This document shows positions 19,413-27,430 of a stretch of 64,000 nucleotides of DNA, piece after piece. The notes under the pieces were generated by a model. That model was not told where the DNA came from. It saw only the letters and a list, made by a program, of their open reading frames with translations, and searched no databases. Positions within the stretch are counted from its first letter, which is position 1. Each line of letters begins with the position of its first letter. The translations under genes and the position numbers were made by a program. This DNA is from Ureibacillus sp. FSL W7-1570 (GTDB taxonomy: Bacteria; Bacillota; Bacilli; Bacillales_A; Planococcaceae), in NCBI RefSeq assembly GCF_038593265.1, contig NZ_CP151979.1:558001-622000 (forward strand), in the 5' to 3' direction.

Positions 19413-19928
19413 CATTAATAGGGAAATCCCTTCCAAGTCCAACAAACGTTTTTTCACATCCAGCCCTCCGCTATATCCCGTAAGGCTTCCATTTTTTCCA
19501 ATGACCCGATGGCAAGGGATGACGATCGATAACGGATTGCTACCAATGGCGCCCCCGACGGCTCGGACGGCTTTAGGATTTCCGATTTGTCTGGCCACTT
19601 CACCATAAGTTGTCGTCTTCCCGTATGGAATATCGCATAACGCTTTCCATACTTCTTGTTGAAAAGGGGTGCCATGAAGATCGAAAGGCAATGAAAATTC
19701 TTTGCGTTGCCCGTTTAAATATTCAATGAGCTGTGAAATATACGGTTTCATAAATGATCCTTCTTCAATCACTTCACAATGGGGAAATCGTCTTCGGCAA
19801 TATTGGGTCAATTCCTCCATGGAAGAATGGTCTGTGCCAACAAAAACCAACCCCTTTTCGGAAGAAGCGATATATAAGTGCATATATGGATGTTTGACAT
19901 GTGCGGCATAAATGACTTTCTTTTCCAA
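19407..19928 (-). CDS. ogt: Methylated-DNA-protein cysteine methyltransferase
   Basis: Direct reversal of O6-alkylguanine by transfer to a cysteine. The active-site motif IVIPCHRVIG carries the acceptor Cys at residue 139; TPFQQEVWKAL, IPYGKTTTYGEVA and GNPKAVRAVGGA are the DNA-binding winged-helix part. 173 residues is normal for Ogt. The ATG has GGGGGGATC-type ribosome sequence upstream on the minus strand. Confidence 0.93.
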   Translation of the reverse strand: MEKKVIYAAHVKHPYMHLYIASSEKGLVFVGTDHSSMEELTQYCRRRFPHCEVIEEGSFMKPYISQLIEYLNGQRKEFSLPFDLHGTPFQQEVWKALCDIPYGKTTTYGEVARQIGNPKAVRAVGGAIGSNPLSIVIPCHRVIGKNGSLTGYSGGLDVKKRLLDLEGISLLMS

Positions 19929-20089
19929 TCTGATCCCCCCGATTCATGCAATCCCTATTTGCTTTATGATAACGTAAAACTCATTTTTTATGGATATTTG
20001 TTCTATTCTAATTTTTATCACTTTTCTCAAAAAAACGATTTATTGTAATATTATATTATTATATATCATGGTAAGATGGGGGAAGAAAG

Positions 20090-20863
20090 TTGATACACTT
20101 AAAAGATGTAACGGTCATTCGGAATGGTAAATATCTATTAAAAGGGATCAATTGGGATGTAAATAAAGGTGAACATTGGGCCATTCTGGGATTGAACGGC
20201 TCCGGCAAAACTTCATTGTTGAACGTCATTAACGGATATTTATACCCGACTTCAGGAAAGGTTGAGGTGTTGGACCAGGAATTTGGGAAAACAAACATTC
20301 CGGAATTGCGGAAAGAGATCGGTTTTATCAGTTCTTCATTAAAGCAGCAATTAAAAGATTATGATATCGTGTTGAGCGTTGTGCTCAGCGGAATATTTGC
20401 ATCCATTGGCTTGTATGAAGCGGTTGAGAAAAAAGATGTGGAAATGGCCCGCACACTCATGGAACAATTGGGAATTGAACATTTGGAAAATACCCGATAC
20501 GGTATATTATCTGAAGGCGAGAAGCAACGGGTGCTGATTGCAAGGGCGCTTATGGCCAAACCGAAAATATTGATTTTGGACGAGCCTTGCAACGGATTGG
20601 ATTTGATCGCCCGTGAAGAGTTCCTGGAATTTATCGATCGGCTAGCCAAACAAGAGTTTTGCCCAACATTGATTTACGTTACCCATCACGTGGAAGAAAT
20701 TTTGCCTTGTTTTTCCCATGTTCTGTTAATGAAAGATGGGGAAGTATATGAAAAAGGATTGGCAAGTGATTTATTGACAGAGGAAACATTGACCCGGTTC
20801 TTCGGCCGCGAAGTATCCGTACAAGAACAGCAAAACCGTACTTGGATTGCAATCAAATCATGA
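20090..20863 (+). CDS. ABC transporter ATP-binding protein, YlmA-like
   Basis: 257-residue stand-alone ATPase. Walker A GLNGSGKTS (about 38-46), signature LSEGEKQRVLIARAL, Walker B KILILDEPCNGLD and switch His VTHHVEEI. The signature has EGE in place of GGQ, as in the YlmA/ModF-like branch. No permease gene is adjacent, so the substrate is unknown and it may work with proteins encoded elsewhere. TTG start with a GGGGGAAG site. Followed after 31 bases by a signal peptidase gene. Confidence 0.85.
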   Translation: MIHLKDVTVIRNGKYLLKGINWDVNKGEHWAILGLNGSGKTSLLNVINGYLYPTSGKVEVLDQEFGKTNIPELRKEIGFISSSLKQQLKDYDIVLSVVLSGIFASIGLYEAVEKKDVEMARTLMEQLGIEHLENTRYGILSEGEKQRVLIARALMAKPKILILDEPCNGLDLIAREEFLEFIDRLAKQEFCPTLIYVTHHVEEILPCFSHVLLMKDGEVYEKGLASDLLTEETLTRFFGREVSVQEQQNRTWIAIKS

Positions 20864-20894
20864 AATACCCATTTCAATTAGAGGAGCAATGCGG

Positions 20895-21449
20895 ATGAAA
20901 GAAAACAAAATCGTGAAAGAACTTGCATCTTGGTTTTTGGTAATTTTGATGGGGTATGCTATTGCATTCATATGCAGAGAGTATATCTTTTCCCCCGTCG
21001 TGGTGGATGGTGCCTCGATGTCTCCGACTTACGAAAATGAGGATATCATTCTGGTAAGCAAAATAAGCAAAATAGAACGATTTGATCATATTGTTTTTAA
21101 AGCTCCTTATGAAGACGAATATTATATTAAAAGGGTCATTGGCTTGCCCGGAGATATGATTGAAATGAAAGACGATGTTTTGATCATCAATGGAAAAGAG
21201 TATGAAGAGCCCTATGTGAATCGCAATTCAGTCTCGCAAATGCGCACGACGGAAAACTTTACTCTGGAAGAATTGACAGGGGAAAAGACTGTTCCGGAGG
21301 GCTATATTTTTGTATTGGGCGATAATCGTTTGAGAAGTTACGATAGCCGGCATTTTGGATTGATTCCATTGGATGATGTGTACGGAGAATCAAAAATGCG
21401 GATTTATCCATTGAAGAACATGAAAATTTTTTATAAACCTGTTGAGTGA
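20895..21449 (+). CDS. Signal peptidase I (SipS-like)
   Basis: Membrane serine protease that removes signal peptides from secreted proteins. One N-terminal anchor (about 10-30), then VDGASMSPTYENED with nucleophile Ser41 and YYIKRVIGLPGD with general-base Lys79; box E is FVLGDNRLRSYDSRHFG, where LR replaces the more usual N-SxDS spacing only slightly. 184 residues, typical of Bacillus type I P-class enzymes. ATG 20895 is eight bases from AGAGGAG; ATG 20889 is too close. Confidence 0.93.
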   Translation: MKENKIVKELASWFLVILMGYAIAFICREYIFSPVVVDGASMSPTYENEDIILVSKISKIERFDHIVFKAPYEDEYYIKRVIGLPGDMIEMKDDVLIINGKEYEEPYVNRNSVSQMRTTENFTLEELTGEKTVPEGYIFVLGDNRLRSYDSRHFGLIPLDDVYGESKMRIYPLKNMKIFYKPVE

Positions 21450-21504
21450 CACTTTTGAATGGATATTGGTACATATAAAAATTGTCATTTTGGGATTCCT
21501 GGGA

Positions 21505-21541
21505 ACACCATTTTTCAATCGGGAAAAATGGTGTATTTTTT
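21505..21541 (+). terminator. Intrinsic terminator between signal peptidase and sirC
   Basis: Perfect 12-bp inverted repeat ACACCATTTTTC / GAAAAATGGTGT (21505-21516 and 21523-21534) with a 3' T-run. Confidence 0.88.
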
Positions 21542-21592
21542 TATTAAGTTTTTTGTATTCACATCTAAAGCTTATCGAAGAAGGTGTTTGGC

Positions 21593-22243
21593 ATGTATTA
21601 TCCTATGATGATGAAATTGGAAGGAAAAAAGGTTGTCATCATTGGCGGCGGACGGGTTGCTTTTCAAAAACTGAAGGGGCTCGAAAATACGAAGGCGAAG
21701 ATTACGGTTGTGAGTCCAACCATCATTCCGGAAATGGAAGAATGGCTGAACGAGCATGATGCCATATGGATTCAAAAGGAGTTTGAACCATCGGATATCG
21801 AACAGGCTGATCTCATTTTTGCAACAACAAATGATCCGAAAGTAAATCAAGCAATAGGGCTGCATAAAAAAGGGCATCAATTATTGCTTCGTGCGGATCA
21901 TCCAAAGGAAAGCGATTTTATTACTCCAGCCGTGGTCCAGAGAGGAAAACTTACCATTTCGATTTCTACGGATGGGGCGAGTCCGGGTTTATCCAAAAAA
22001 ATTAAAAAAGAGTTGGAACAACAATTTGATGAAAATTTTGGGGAATATGTGCAATTTCTGGAAGATGCAAGAAGGGTTGTTTTGAAACAAATCGGTGATG
22101 CATCCTTGAGAAAATCCATTTTGACCCGTTTATTGGATCCTGTTTTTTATGAGTTGACAATGGAAAGGAAATTGAAAAAAAGGGATCATTTGTTGATGGA
22201 TTTGATAAAGTCGGCCATTAACGACGATAAAAATATTATGTAA
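21593..22243 (+). CDS. sirC: Precorrin-2 dehydrogenase SirC (YlnF-like)
   Basis: NAD-dependent oxidation of precorrin-2 to sirohydrochlorin, the substrate of CbiX and of siroheme ferrochelatase. KVVIIGGGRVAFQKLKGLE is the Rossmann motif; LIFATTNDPKVNQAIG and GKLTISISTDGASPGLSKKIKKEL are typical of the Met8/SirC family. Length about 216. ATG 21593 has AAGGTGTT six bases upstream. It has no cys or sir neighbours here and supplies the step missing between cobA and cbiX in the large operon. Confidence 0.92.
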   Translation: MYYPMMMKLEGKKVVIIGGGRVAFQKLKGLENTKAKITVVSPTIIPEMEEWLNEHDAIWIQKEFEPSDIEQADLIFATTNDPKVNQAIGLHKKGHQLLLRADHPKESDFITPAVVQRGKLTISISTDGASPGLSKKIKKELEQQFDENFGEYVQFLEDARRVVLKQIGDASLRKSILTRLLDPVFYELTMERKLKKRDHLLMDLIKSAINDDKNIM

Positions 22244-22412
22244 ACAAAAATGGTTGATTTGATCAATGTTTGTATCACAGATTTTAATTTTCCGGATGAA
22301 TGGGAGTTCAGGCGGATATAAATGGGCTTGCTATAAATAAAAAAGGGGATGCCGCCCACACAGCCAATTGTAAACAAGTTTGCATACAATGCAGTAAGGA
22401 AGGGGGCAGACA

Positions 22413-22628
22413 ATGTTTGAAAAAATCAAATATTTAATTGGAAAGCCCATTGGTGTTTATCTGAAAAACGGATTAAGCGTTTCCGGTGTATTGTGTGATG
22501 CAAACGAACACGAAATTTCCATCATGGAATATTTATACCAGGAAAAATTTGTACAGCGTCATTACGATTTTCATATGATTCAAGGTATTTATATGTTTCC
22601 AAGCTGCTCGGATGAATATTTAAACTGA
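22413..22628 (+). CDS. Small conserved-looking protein with Sm/LSm-like pattern
   Basis: 71 residues, good AAGGGGG ribosome site. I do not recognise a named family. The pattern GVYLKNGLSVSGVLCDANEH resembles the Sm1 motif (hydrophobic-x-L-x-N-G-x4-G-x-L-x2-hD) and FHMIQGIYMFP resembles the Sm2 strand, so a single small beta-barrel of the Sm type is plausible. Hfq-type residues are not obviously present. It sits alone between two terminated units downstream of sirC. Function unknown. Confidence 0.6.
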   Translation: MFEKIKYLIGKPIGVYLKNGLSVSGVLCDANEHEISIMEYLYQEKFVQRHYDFHMIQGIYMFPSCSDEYLN

Positions 22629-22702
22629 CGTCCTCTGGATTATATTCTGGAGGATTTATTTTGTTTCCCATTTTTGAATGAAATGAATCGGTTGAAAAAG
22701 GG

Positions 22703-22740
22703 AAATGTAGCGGTGTCTCAGTGCATCGCTACATTTTTTA
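22703..22740 (+). terminator. Intrinsic terminator
   Basis: AAATGTAGCG at 22703 onward pairs with CGCTACATTT ending near 22737; T-run follows. It closes the 71-residue gene. A weaker hairpin TCCTC/GAGGA lies at 22631-22654. Confidence 0.85.
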
Positions 22741-22864
22741 TTACTAGTTTATAAGGTGGATTAATTAATTTTATAAAAATATGAATAATAAATGAAACAT
22801 TTGGGCATTACTTAGTACGAATTGACATTCAATAAGCAAGTTTGTTTGTTAAGGAGGACTAAGT

Positions 22865-23620
22865 ATGCTAAGGAAAATCAGTTTATTATTATTATTGGCA
22901 ATGACATTGTTTACTACATCGTTGACATATGCGGAAGAATTATCATTGGAAGAGTCTAGAATTGGAATATTAAAGAATCTGTTGGGAAACAGAGTGGTGG
23001 AAGATGCCATCACCCGTCAATTGGCTTTTGAAAAAGAAGATGAAGACTATATCATATACACTGTGAAAGAAGGGGACAACTTATTCCGGATTGCATATAA
23101 TCATAGCGTCCCATTGGATTTGTTGATGGAATGGAATGACTTGGATGATACTTTGATCCATCCGGGAAAAGAATTGATCATTAAAACCGATGGAAAGTAC
23201 AAAAAAGAATATAAACCGATTTCCGTTGTGGCTGACGCCACTCAACAAATCGCTCCAAAAAAAGAAAAAAATACAGCCAATCATGACGCTGCACAACAGG
23301 TTGTTGCCAGCGTTGAACCGGCATCTTCCGGGAAAGAATTGATGGTTACTGCGACAGCTTACACTGCATATTGCAAAGGTTGCTCGGGAACGACGGCCTA
23401 TGGAATTAATTTACGTGAAAATCCCCATTTAAAAGTGATTGCCGTTGATCCGAACGTCATTCCACTTGGCACAAGAGTATGGGTGGAAGGATATGGGTAT
23501 GCCATTGCCGGCGATACAGGCGGGGCCATCAAAGGAAATAAAATCGATGTTTTCATTCCTTCCTATGATGAAGCAATGCAATGGGGAGTAAAAAAGGTAA
23601 AAGTGAAAATCCTGGATTAA
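22865..23620 (+). CDS. Secreted LysM-3D domain cell-wall protein (YocH-like)
   Basis: Signal peptide (1-23, TYAEE cleavage region), a LysM peptidoglycan-binding motif YTVKEGDNLFRIAYNHSV (about 60-105), a Lys/Ala-rich linker, and a C-terminal 3D domain with the three key Asp in VIAVDPNVIPLGT, IAGDTGGAIKG and NKIDVF. 3D domains resemble lytic transglycosylase folds (Sps/Rpf/YocH group). Expected to act in the wall as a muralytic or remodelling enzyme. AAGGAGG ribosome site; own terminator follows. Confidence 0.92.
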   Translation: MLRKISLLLLLAMTLFTTSLTYAEELSLEESRIGILKNLLGNRVVEDAITRQLAFEKEDEDYIIYTVKEGDNLFRIAYNHSVPLDLLMEWNDLDDTLIHPGKELIIKTDGKYKKEYKPISVVADATQQIAPKKEKNTANHDAAQQVVASVEPASSGKELMVTATAYTAYCKGCSGTTAYGINLRENPHLKVIAVDPNVIPLGTRVWVEGYGYAIAGDTGGAIKGNKIDVFIPSYDEAMQWGVKKVKVKILD

Positions 23621-23646
23621 TGAACTGAAAAATTGGTGCTAAATAT

Positions 23647-23686
23647 CACTTCATTTTCAATCCCTTGAAAATGAAGTGTTTTTTTA
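23647..23686 (+). terminator. Strong intrinsic terminator
   Basis: Perfect 14-bp inverted repeat CACTTCATTTTCAA / TTGAAAATGAAGTG (23647-23660, 23665-23678) followed by seven T. Confidence 0.93.
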
Positions 23687-23868
23687 TTGAAAGGGTTTCC
23701 GAATGAAAGAATCAATTTTCAAACAGATATTACCACATAATGTAAACTGACTTGGAAAACACTTCTTTTGATTTTTGCAGTTATTTCAGATATATTTAAA
23801 AAAGCAACTATAATTCCTATTAAAAACATAGGATTTTTTTATAGATTCGTTGAATTTAGGTGATGAAA

Positions 23869-24612
23869 ATGAAAAACTTGTTAATGAATAAAAACGATAT
23901 TTTGCTGAAAAAAATGCAATTGATTCCATATAAAGATCATGAACAAATTTGCCTCGTCGGTCCTGTGAAATTGCCTGTGAAACAGGGGGATTTCGAGGCC
24001 ACATTCCAATGGTATACGTGGTTGAAATTGGATCAACCCATCTCGACAAAAGAACAAGTGCTGGATTATATTTTAAGTGCAAACTTGCAAGAGTCCCAGC
24101 AATCTTCCGTATTGATTTACGGGGACTTCCAAAATGAAAAGGAAGCCCTGATTCGCATGCATAGCATCTGCCATACAGGAGATATTTTCGGCAGCCAGCG
24201 CTGTGATTGCGGCTATCAACTGCATGAATCCATGAAAATGATTGTGGAACATGGATGTGGGGCGATTTTTTACTTGGCCAATCACGAAGGGCGTGGAATC
24301 GGGTTATTTTCCAAATCGTTGGCCTACCTGTTGCAGGAAGAAGGCTACGACACGGTGGAAGCCAATCATGCATTAGGTTTTGAAGATGATTCGAGATCTT
24401 ACGAAGAAGCGATTAAAGTGCTCGAAACATTGCGGGATAAACCGGTAACATTGATTACGAATAATCCAAGAAAACTGGAAGCCCTCAAACGCCATGGATT
24501 GCTTGCGGATAAACATATTCCAATATGGGGTGGATTAACGGAAACAAACCGGCGCTATTTGGAAACGAAAATCAAGAAGGCAGGACATATCCCGGAAAAG
24601 CAATTGTTTTAG
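23869..24612 (+). CDS. GTP cyclohydrolase II-like protein (RibA domain only)
   Basis: GTP cyclohydrolase II opens GTP to a diaminopyrimidinone ribonucleotide, the first step to flavins and related pterin-like compounds. Zinc cysteines are intact in HSICHTGDIFGSQRCDCG, and EGRGIGLFSK, YDTVEANHALGF, TNNPRKLEAL plus the C-terminal IPIWGGLTETNRRYLETK match RibA. There is an extra ~50-residue N-terminal region and no DHBP synthase (RibB) domain. Canonical RQEGRGIGL reads NHEGRGIGL. ATG 23869 follows AGGTGAT. Twelve bases before ribD; no FMN riboswitch precedes it. Confidence 0.85.
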   Translation: MKNLLMNKNDILLKKMQLIPYKDHEQICLVGPVKLPVKQGDFEATFQWYTWLKLDQPISTKEQVLDYILSANLQESQQSSVLIYGDFQNEKEALIRMHSICHTGDIFGSQRCDCGYQLHESMKMIVEHGCGAIFYLANHEGRGIGLFSKSLAYLLQEEGYDTVEANHALGFEDDSRSYEEAIKVLETLRDKPVTLITNNPRKLEALKRHGLLADKHIPIWGGLTETNRRYLETKIKKAGHIPEKQLF

Positions 24613-24623
24613 GAGGGGTCAAC

Positions 24624-25739
24624 GTGTTCACAGATCGGGATTTTATGGAATTGGCATTAACTATGGCGAAAACTGCAAAGGGAAAAACGAACCCCAATCC
24701 GCTTGTCGGAGCGGTGATTGTGAAAGACGGGGTGATTGTTGGAACCGGAGTCCATCGGAAAGCGGGGGAACCCCATGCGGAAGTCCATGCATTTAACATG
24801 GCCGGTGAACATGCAAAAGGGGCCACTTTATATGTAACCCTCGAGCCATGTTCCCATTACGGCAAAACCCCTCCTTGCGCAGATTTGGTAAAAAATTCTG
24901 GTGTTCAAAGGGTGGTGGTCGCAACCCTCGATCCAAATCCTAAAGTCTCTGGAAGAGGTGTTCAAATTCTTCGGGAAGCCGGCATTGAAGTTGAAGTAGG
25001 TTTATTGGAAAAAGAAGCTCAAAAGCTGAATGAACGCTTCTTCCATAATATGATCGCAAACCGCCCTTTTGTGACGTTAAAATATGCCATGACTTTGGAC
25101 GGGAAAATAGCCACTCATTCAGGACATTCAAAATGGATTTCCGGAGAAGAATCAAGGTTGCAAGTTCATCAACTCCGCAACGAATCCGATGCGATTCTGG
25201 TTGGAATCGGTACGGTCTTAAAAGATAATCCTTTATTGACAACAAGACTTCCAAATCAGAAAGGGAAAAATCCGGTTCGTGTCGTTTTGGACAGCCGTTT
25301 GCAGATTCCGTTGGATGCGAATGTATTAAATGATGAAGCGAAAACGATCATTGTTACGACAACCGACGCCAATCCAAAGAAAATCGCGGAACTGGAAAAG
25401 AAAAATGTCACTTTTATCTATTGTTCAAAAGTTCAAAACGGCATCAATCTGGAAGAAATGTTGGAGCAATTATATAAACATGGAATAACCGATCTAATAG
25501 TGGAAGGCGGAGGAGAAGTGAATGCCTCCTTTGTTAGGGCGGGACTTGTCAATAAATATATTCTTTATATTGCGCCTAAAATTTTAGGAGGCCGAAATTC
25601 CATTTCCCCGGTTTCCGGTGAGGATGTGGATACGATGGATATGGCATCGAAAGTTGAAATTGACTCCATTGAACGGATCGGTGAAGATTTATGCATCATT
25701 GCCTATCCAAAGCCAGGTGAACTTCATGCCCAGTACTGA
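24624..25739 (+). CDS. ribD: Riboflavin-type bifunctional deaminase/reductase RibD
   Basis: N-terminal zinc deaminase (NPLVGAVIVKDG, PHAEVHAF with catalytic Glu, EPCSHYGKTPPCADL cysteines) and C-terminal NADPH reductase (FVTLKYAMTLDGKIAT, SDAILVGIGTVLKDNPLLTTR, LIVEGGGEVNASF, YIAPKILGG). Both halves look complete in ~371 residues. GTG start with AGGAGGGG. It would convert the RibA product to the ribitylamino-uracil phosphate. ribE (synthase) and ribH are absent here. Overlaps the next gene by 14 bases. Confidence 0.92.
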   Translation: MFTDRDFMELALTMAKTAKGKTNPNPLVGAVIVKDGVIVGTGVHRKAGEPHAEVHAFNMAGEHAKGATLYVTLEPCSHYGKTPPCADLVKNSGVQRVVVATLDPNPKVSGRGVQILREAGIEVEVGLLEKEAQKLNERFFHNMIANRPFVTLKYAMTLDGKIATHSGHSKWISGEESRLQVHQLRNESDAILVGIGTVLKDNPLLTTRLPNQKGKNPVRVVLDSRLQIPLDANVLNDEAKTIIVTTTDANPKKIAELEKKNVTFIYCSKVQNGINLEEMLEQLYKHGITDLIVEGGGEVNASFVRAGLVNKYILYIAPKILGGRNSISPVSGEDVDTMDMASKVEIDSIERIGEDLCIIAYPKPGELHAQY

Positions 25740-26805
25740 TGTTTTGATTGTGGGAGCAGGTCCGGCAGGCTCCCTTCTTTCACTTCTGCTCGCCAAAAAG
25801 GGTGTTTCAGTCATTCTCATCGAACAACATAAAGACATTGCCAAAGAATTCCGGGGAGAACATTTGAATGAAGAGGGGGAAAAAGTCCTCAGAAAACACA
25901 ATCTATATTCAAAAATTGAAAAACTCGGCTTATTAAAAATGGAAGTCGTTGAATATTGGAAAAATGGGAAACTTTTCAAAATGATTCAGCCGGAAGAAAA
26001 AATTGGGCATTTGGGCATCCATGTGCCACAAGCCCATTTATTATCAGTGATCATTGACGAAGCCGGTAAATATGAAAATTTTTCGTTAATGACAAGCACG
26101 AAAGTCATCGATTTATTGAAAGATGAGGATGGACATTTTATCGGAATTAAAGCGAAGAAACACGGAGAAGAAATGAATATTTATAGCTCAATCATTATTG
26201 GAGCGGATGGAAGATATTCCATTGTCCGGAAAAAAGCGGGCATTGAAACGGCGATAAGGAAACACGGCTATGATTTGCTTTGGGCAAAAGTCCCTGCACC
26301 CCATGATTGGAAGCCTTCCATTAAAATGGCGGAAATCGATGGTTATCAATTGGCATTGTTTACCCAAACAAAAGGTTTTGTCCAAATTGGATGGAATATA
26401 GAACAAGGTTCATTTCCGAAAATTCGCAAACAGCCCTTAGAGGAGTTTTTGCTCAAATTCATTCAGGCGTTTCCAGAATTGGAAGAAACGGTTCGAAAAC
26501 ATATTACGTCCTGGGAAGATTTTGTTTTGCTCGATGTACATAGCAATTTTACGGAAGTTTGGAAAAAGGACAATGTACTGTTGATTGGGGATGCATGCCA
26601 CACCATGACGCCGACCGGGGCCTTTGGGTTGAACAGTGCATTGGTGGATGCGGATCGGTTGGCGGAATGCATTGAACCGGGCAATATCAATGAATCAAAG
26701 TTAATACAATGTGAAAAGCAAAGAAAAGAGGAAGTAAAAAAACTGCTCGATTTACAAATCGAGAAGGAAAAAAACTTCGCAAATCAATTTATTATCATAG
26801 AATAG
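25726..26805 (+). CDS. FAD-dependent monooxygenase, UbiH/PHBH-like
   Basis: Class A flavoprotein hydroxylase fold: GXGXXG motif DVLIVGAGPAGSLLSLLLAKKG (shown across residues 5-26), DG motif IIGADGRYSIVRKKAG near 165-180, and GD motif NVLLIGDACHTMTPTGAFGLN near 290. About 359 residues. The substrate cannot be read from sequence. Its ATG lies inside the end of ribD with AGGTGA upstream, so it is translationally coupled to the flavin-precursor genes, which suggests a modifying enzyme for their product. Confidence 0.82.
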   Translation: MPSTDVLIVGAGPAGSLLSLLLAKKGVSVILIEQHKDIAKEFRGEHLNEEGEKVLRKHNLYSKIEKLGLLKMEVVEYWKNGKLFKMIQPEEKIGHLGIHVPQAHLLSVIIDEAGKYENFSLMTSTKVIDLLKDEDGHFIGIKAKKHGEEMNIYSSIIIGADGRYSIVRKKAGIETAIRKHGYDLLWAKVPAPHDWKPSIKMAEIDGYQLALFTQTKGFVQIGWNIEQGSFPKIRKQPLEEFLLKFIQAFPELEETVRKHITSWEDFVLLDVHSNFTEVWKKDNVLLIGDACHTMTPTGAFGLNSALVDADRLAECIEPGNINESKLIQCEKQRKEEVKKLLDLQIEKEKNFANQFIIIE

Positions 26806-26820
26806 ACAGAAAGTGGGTTT

Positions 26821-27378
26821 ATGGTGAATATCGGATTTGATATTGATGATACGTTAATCAATCTGAGGGAACACGCTTTCCATATATATAATACAAAATT
26901 GGGAAAACAGGTGGATATCGCCCTTTTTCATCAGTTAAAAAGGGTTGAAATCCATGAACTTTTTGGGTTGAACGATGAACAGGGGCATCATTTGTGGAAT
27001 TCCTTGGTGGAAGAAATTTATTTTTCCGATTGCCCTGCTTTCGAGGGGGCGATTGAATTTGTCAACCGGCTCGAAAGGGAAGGGCATGCCATTTTTTATA
27101 TCACATCGAGACCGAAACAGTATTGTCAAAAAACGAGAAATTGGTTGAAAGAAAAAGGCTTTCCGGTCGTTGATCGACAATTTTATTGCGGAATGAAAGA
27201 TCATGAGAAAGTGGAAATCATTAAGAAATTGGAATTGGATGTTTATTTTGATGATAAGCCCGCCGTTCTTGAAACGTTAAAAAGTTCGAACATTCATGTG
27301 TATGTGAAAAATCAATCCTATAATGAGCAAGTGCTTTTCCCGAGGGTTTATGAATGGAACAATTTCCAATTATTTTAA
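26821..27378 (+). CDS. HAD-family 5'(3')-deoxyribonucleotidase-like phosphatase (YqfW-like)
   Basis: 185 residues. HAD motif I is NIGFDIDDTLINL with nucleophile and acid Asp; motif II FYITSRPKQ (Ser/Thr); motif III Lys in MKDHEKVEII; motif IV VYFDDKPAVL. The DxDxT with a following 5' nucleotidase type C-like layout points to a nucleotidase dephosphorylating a (deoxy)nucleotide or similar phosphate ester. ATG follows a GAAAGTGGG site 16 bases after the monooxygenase, so it is probably the last gene of the ribA-like operon and could dephosphorylate the RibD product. That last link is inference. Confidence 0.78.
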   Translation: MVNIGFDIDDTLINLREHAFHIYNTKLGKQVDIALFHQLKRVEIHELFGLNDEQGHHLWNSLVEEIYFSDCPAFEGAIEFVNRLEREGHAIFYITSRPKQYCQKTRNWLKEKGFPVVDRQFYCGMKDHEKVEIIKKLELDVYFDDKPAVLETLKSSNIHVYVKNQSYNEQVLFPRVYEWNNFQLF

Positions 27379-27385
27379 GGATGTA

Positions 27386-27428
27386 CGAAAAAACCGAATG
27401 GCCGAAATAAATGGCCATTCGGTTTTCG
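27386..27428 (+). terminator. Intrinsic terminator, target of the group II intron
   Basis: CGAAAAAACCGAATGGCC and GGCCATTCGGTTTTCG form a long hairpin around GAAATAAAT. The T-tract is only TTTT and is interrupted 5-6 bases later by the intron, whose GTGCG starts at 27431. This is the known target type of group IIC introns. Confidence 0.85.
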
Positions 27429-27430
27429 TA

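Noticed and set aside
21442-21759. 105-codon plus-strand frame overlapping the terminator and start of sirC
   Set aside because: No ribosome site, contains the terminator stem and runs in the wrong frame through the clear sirC gene.
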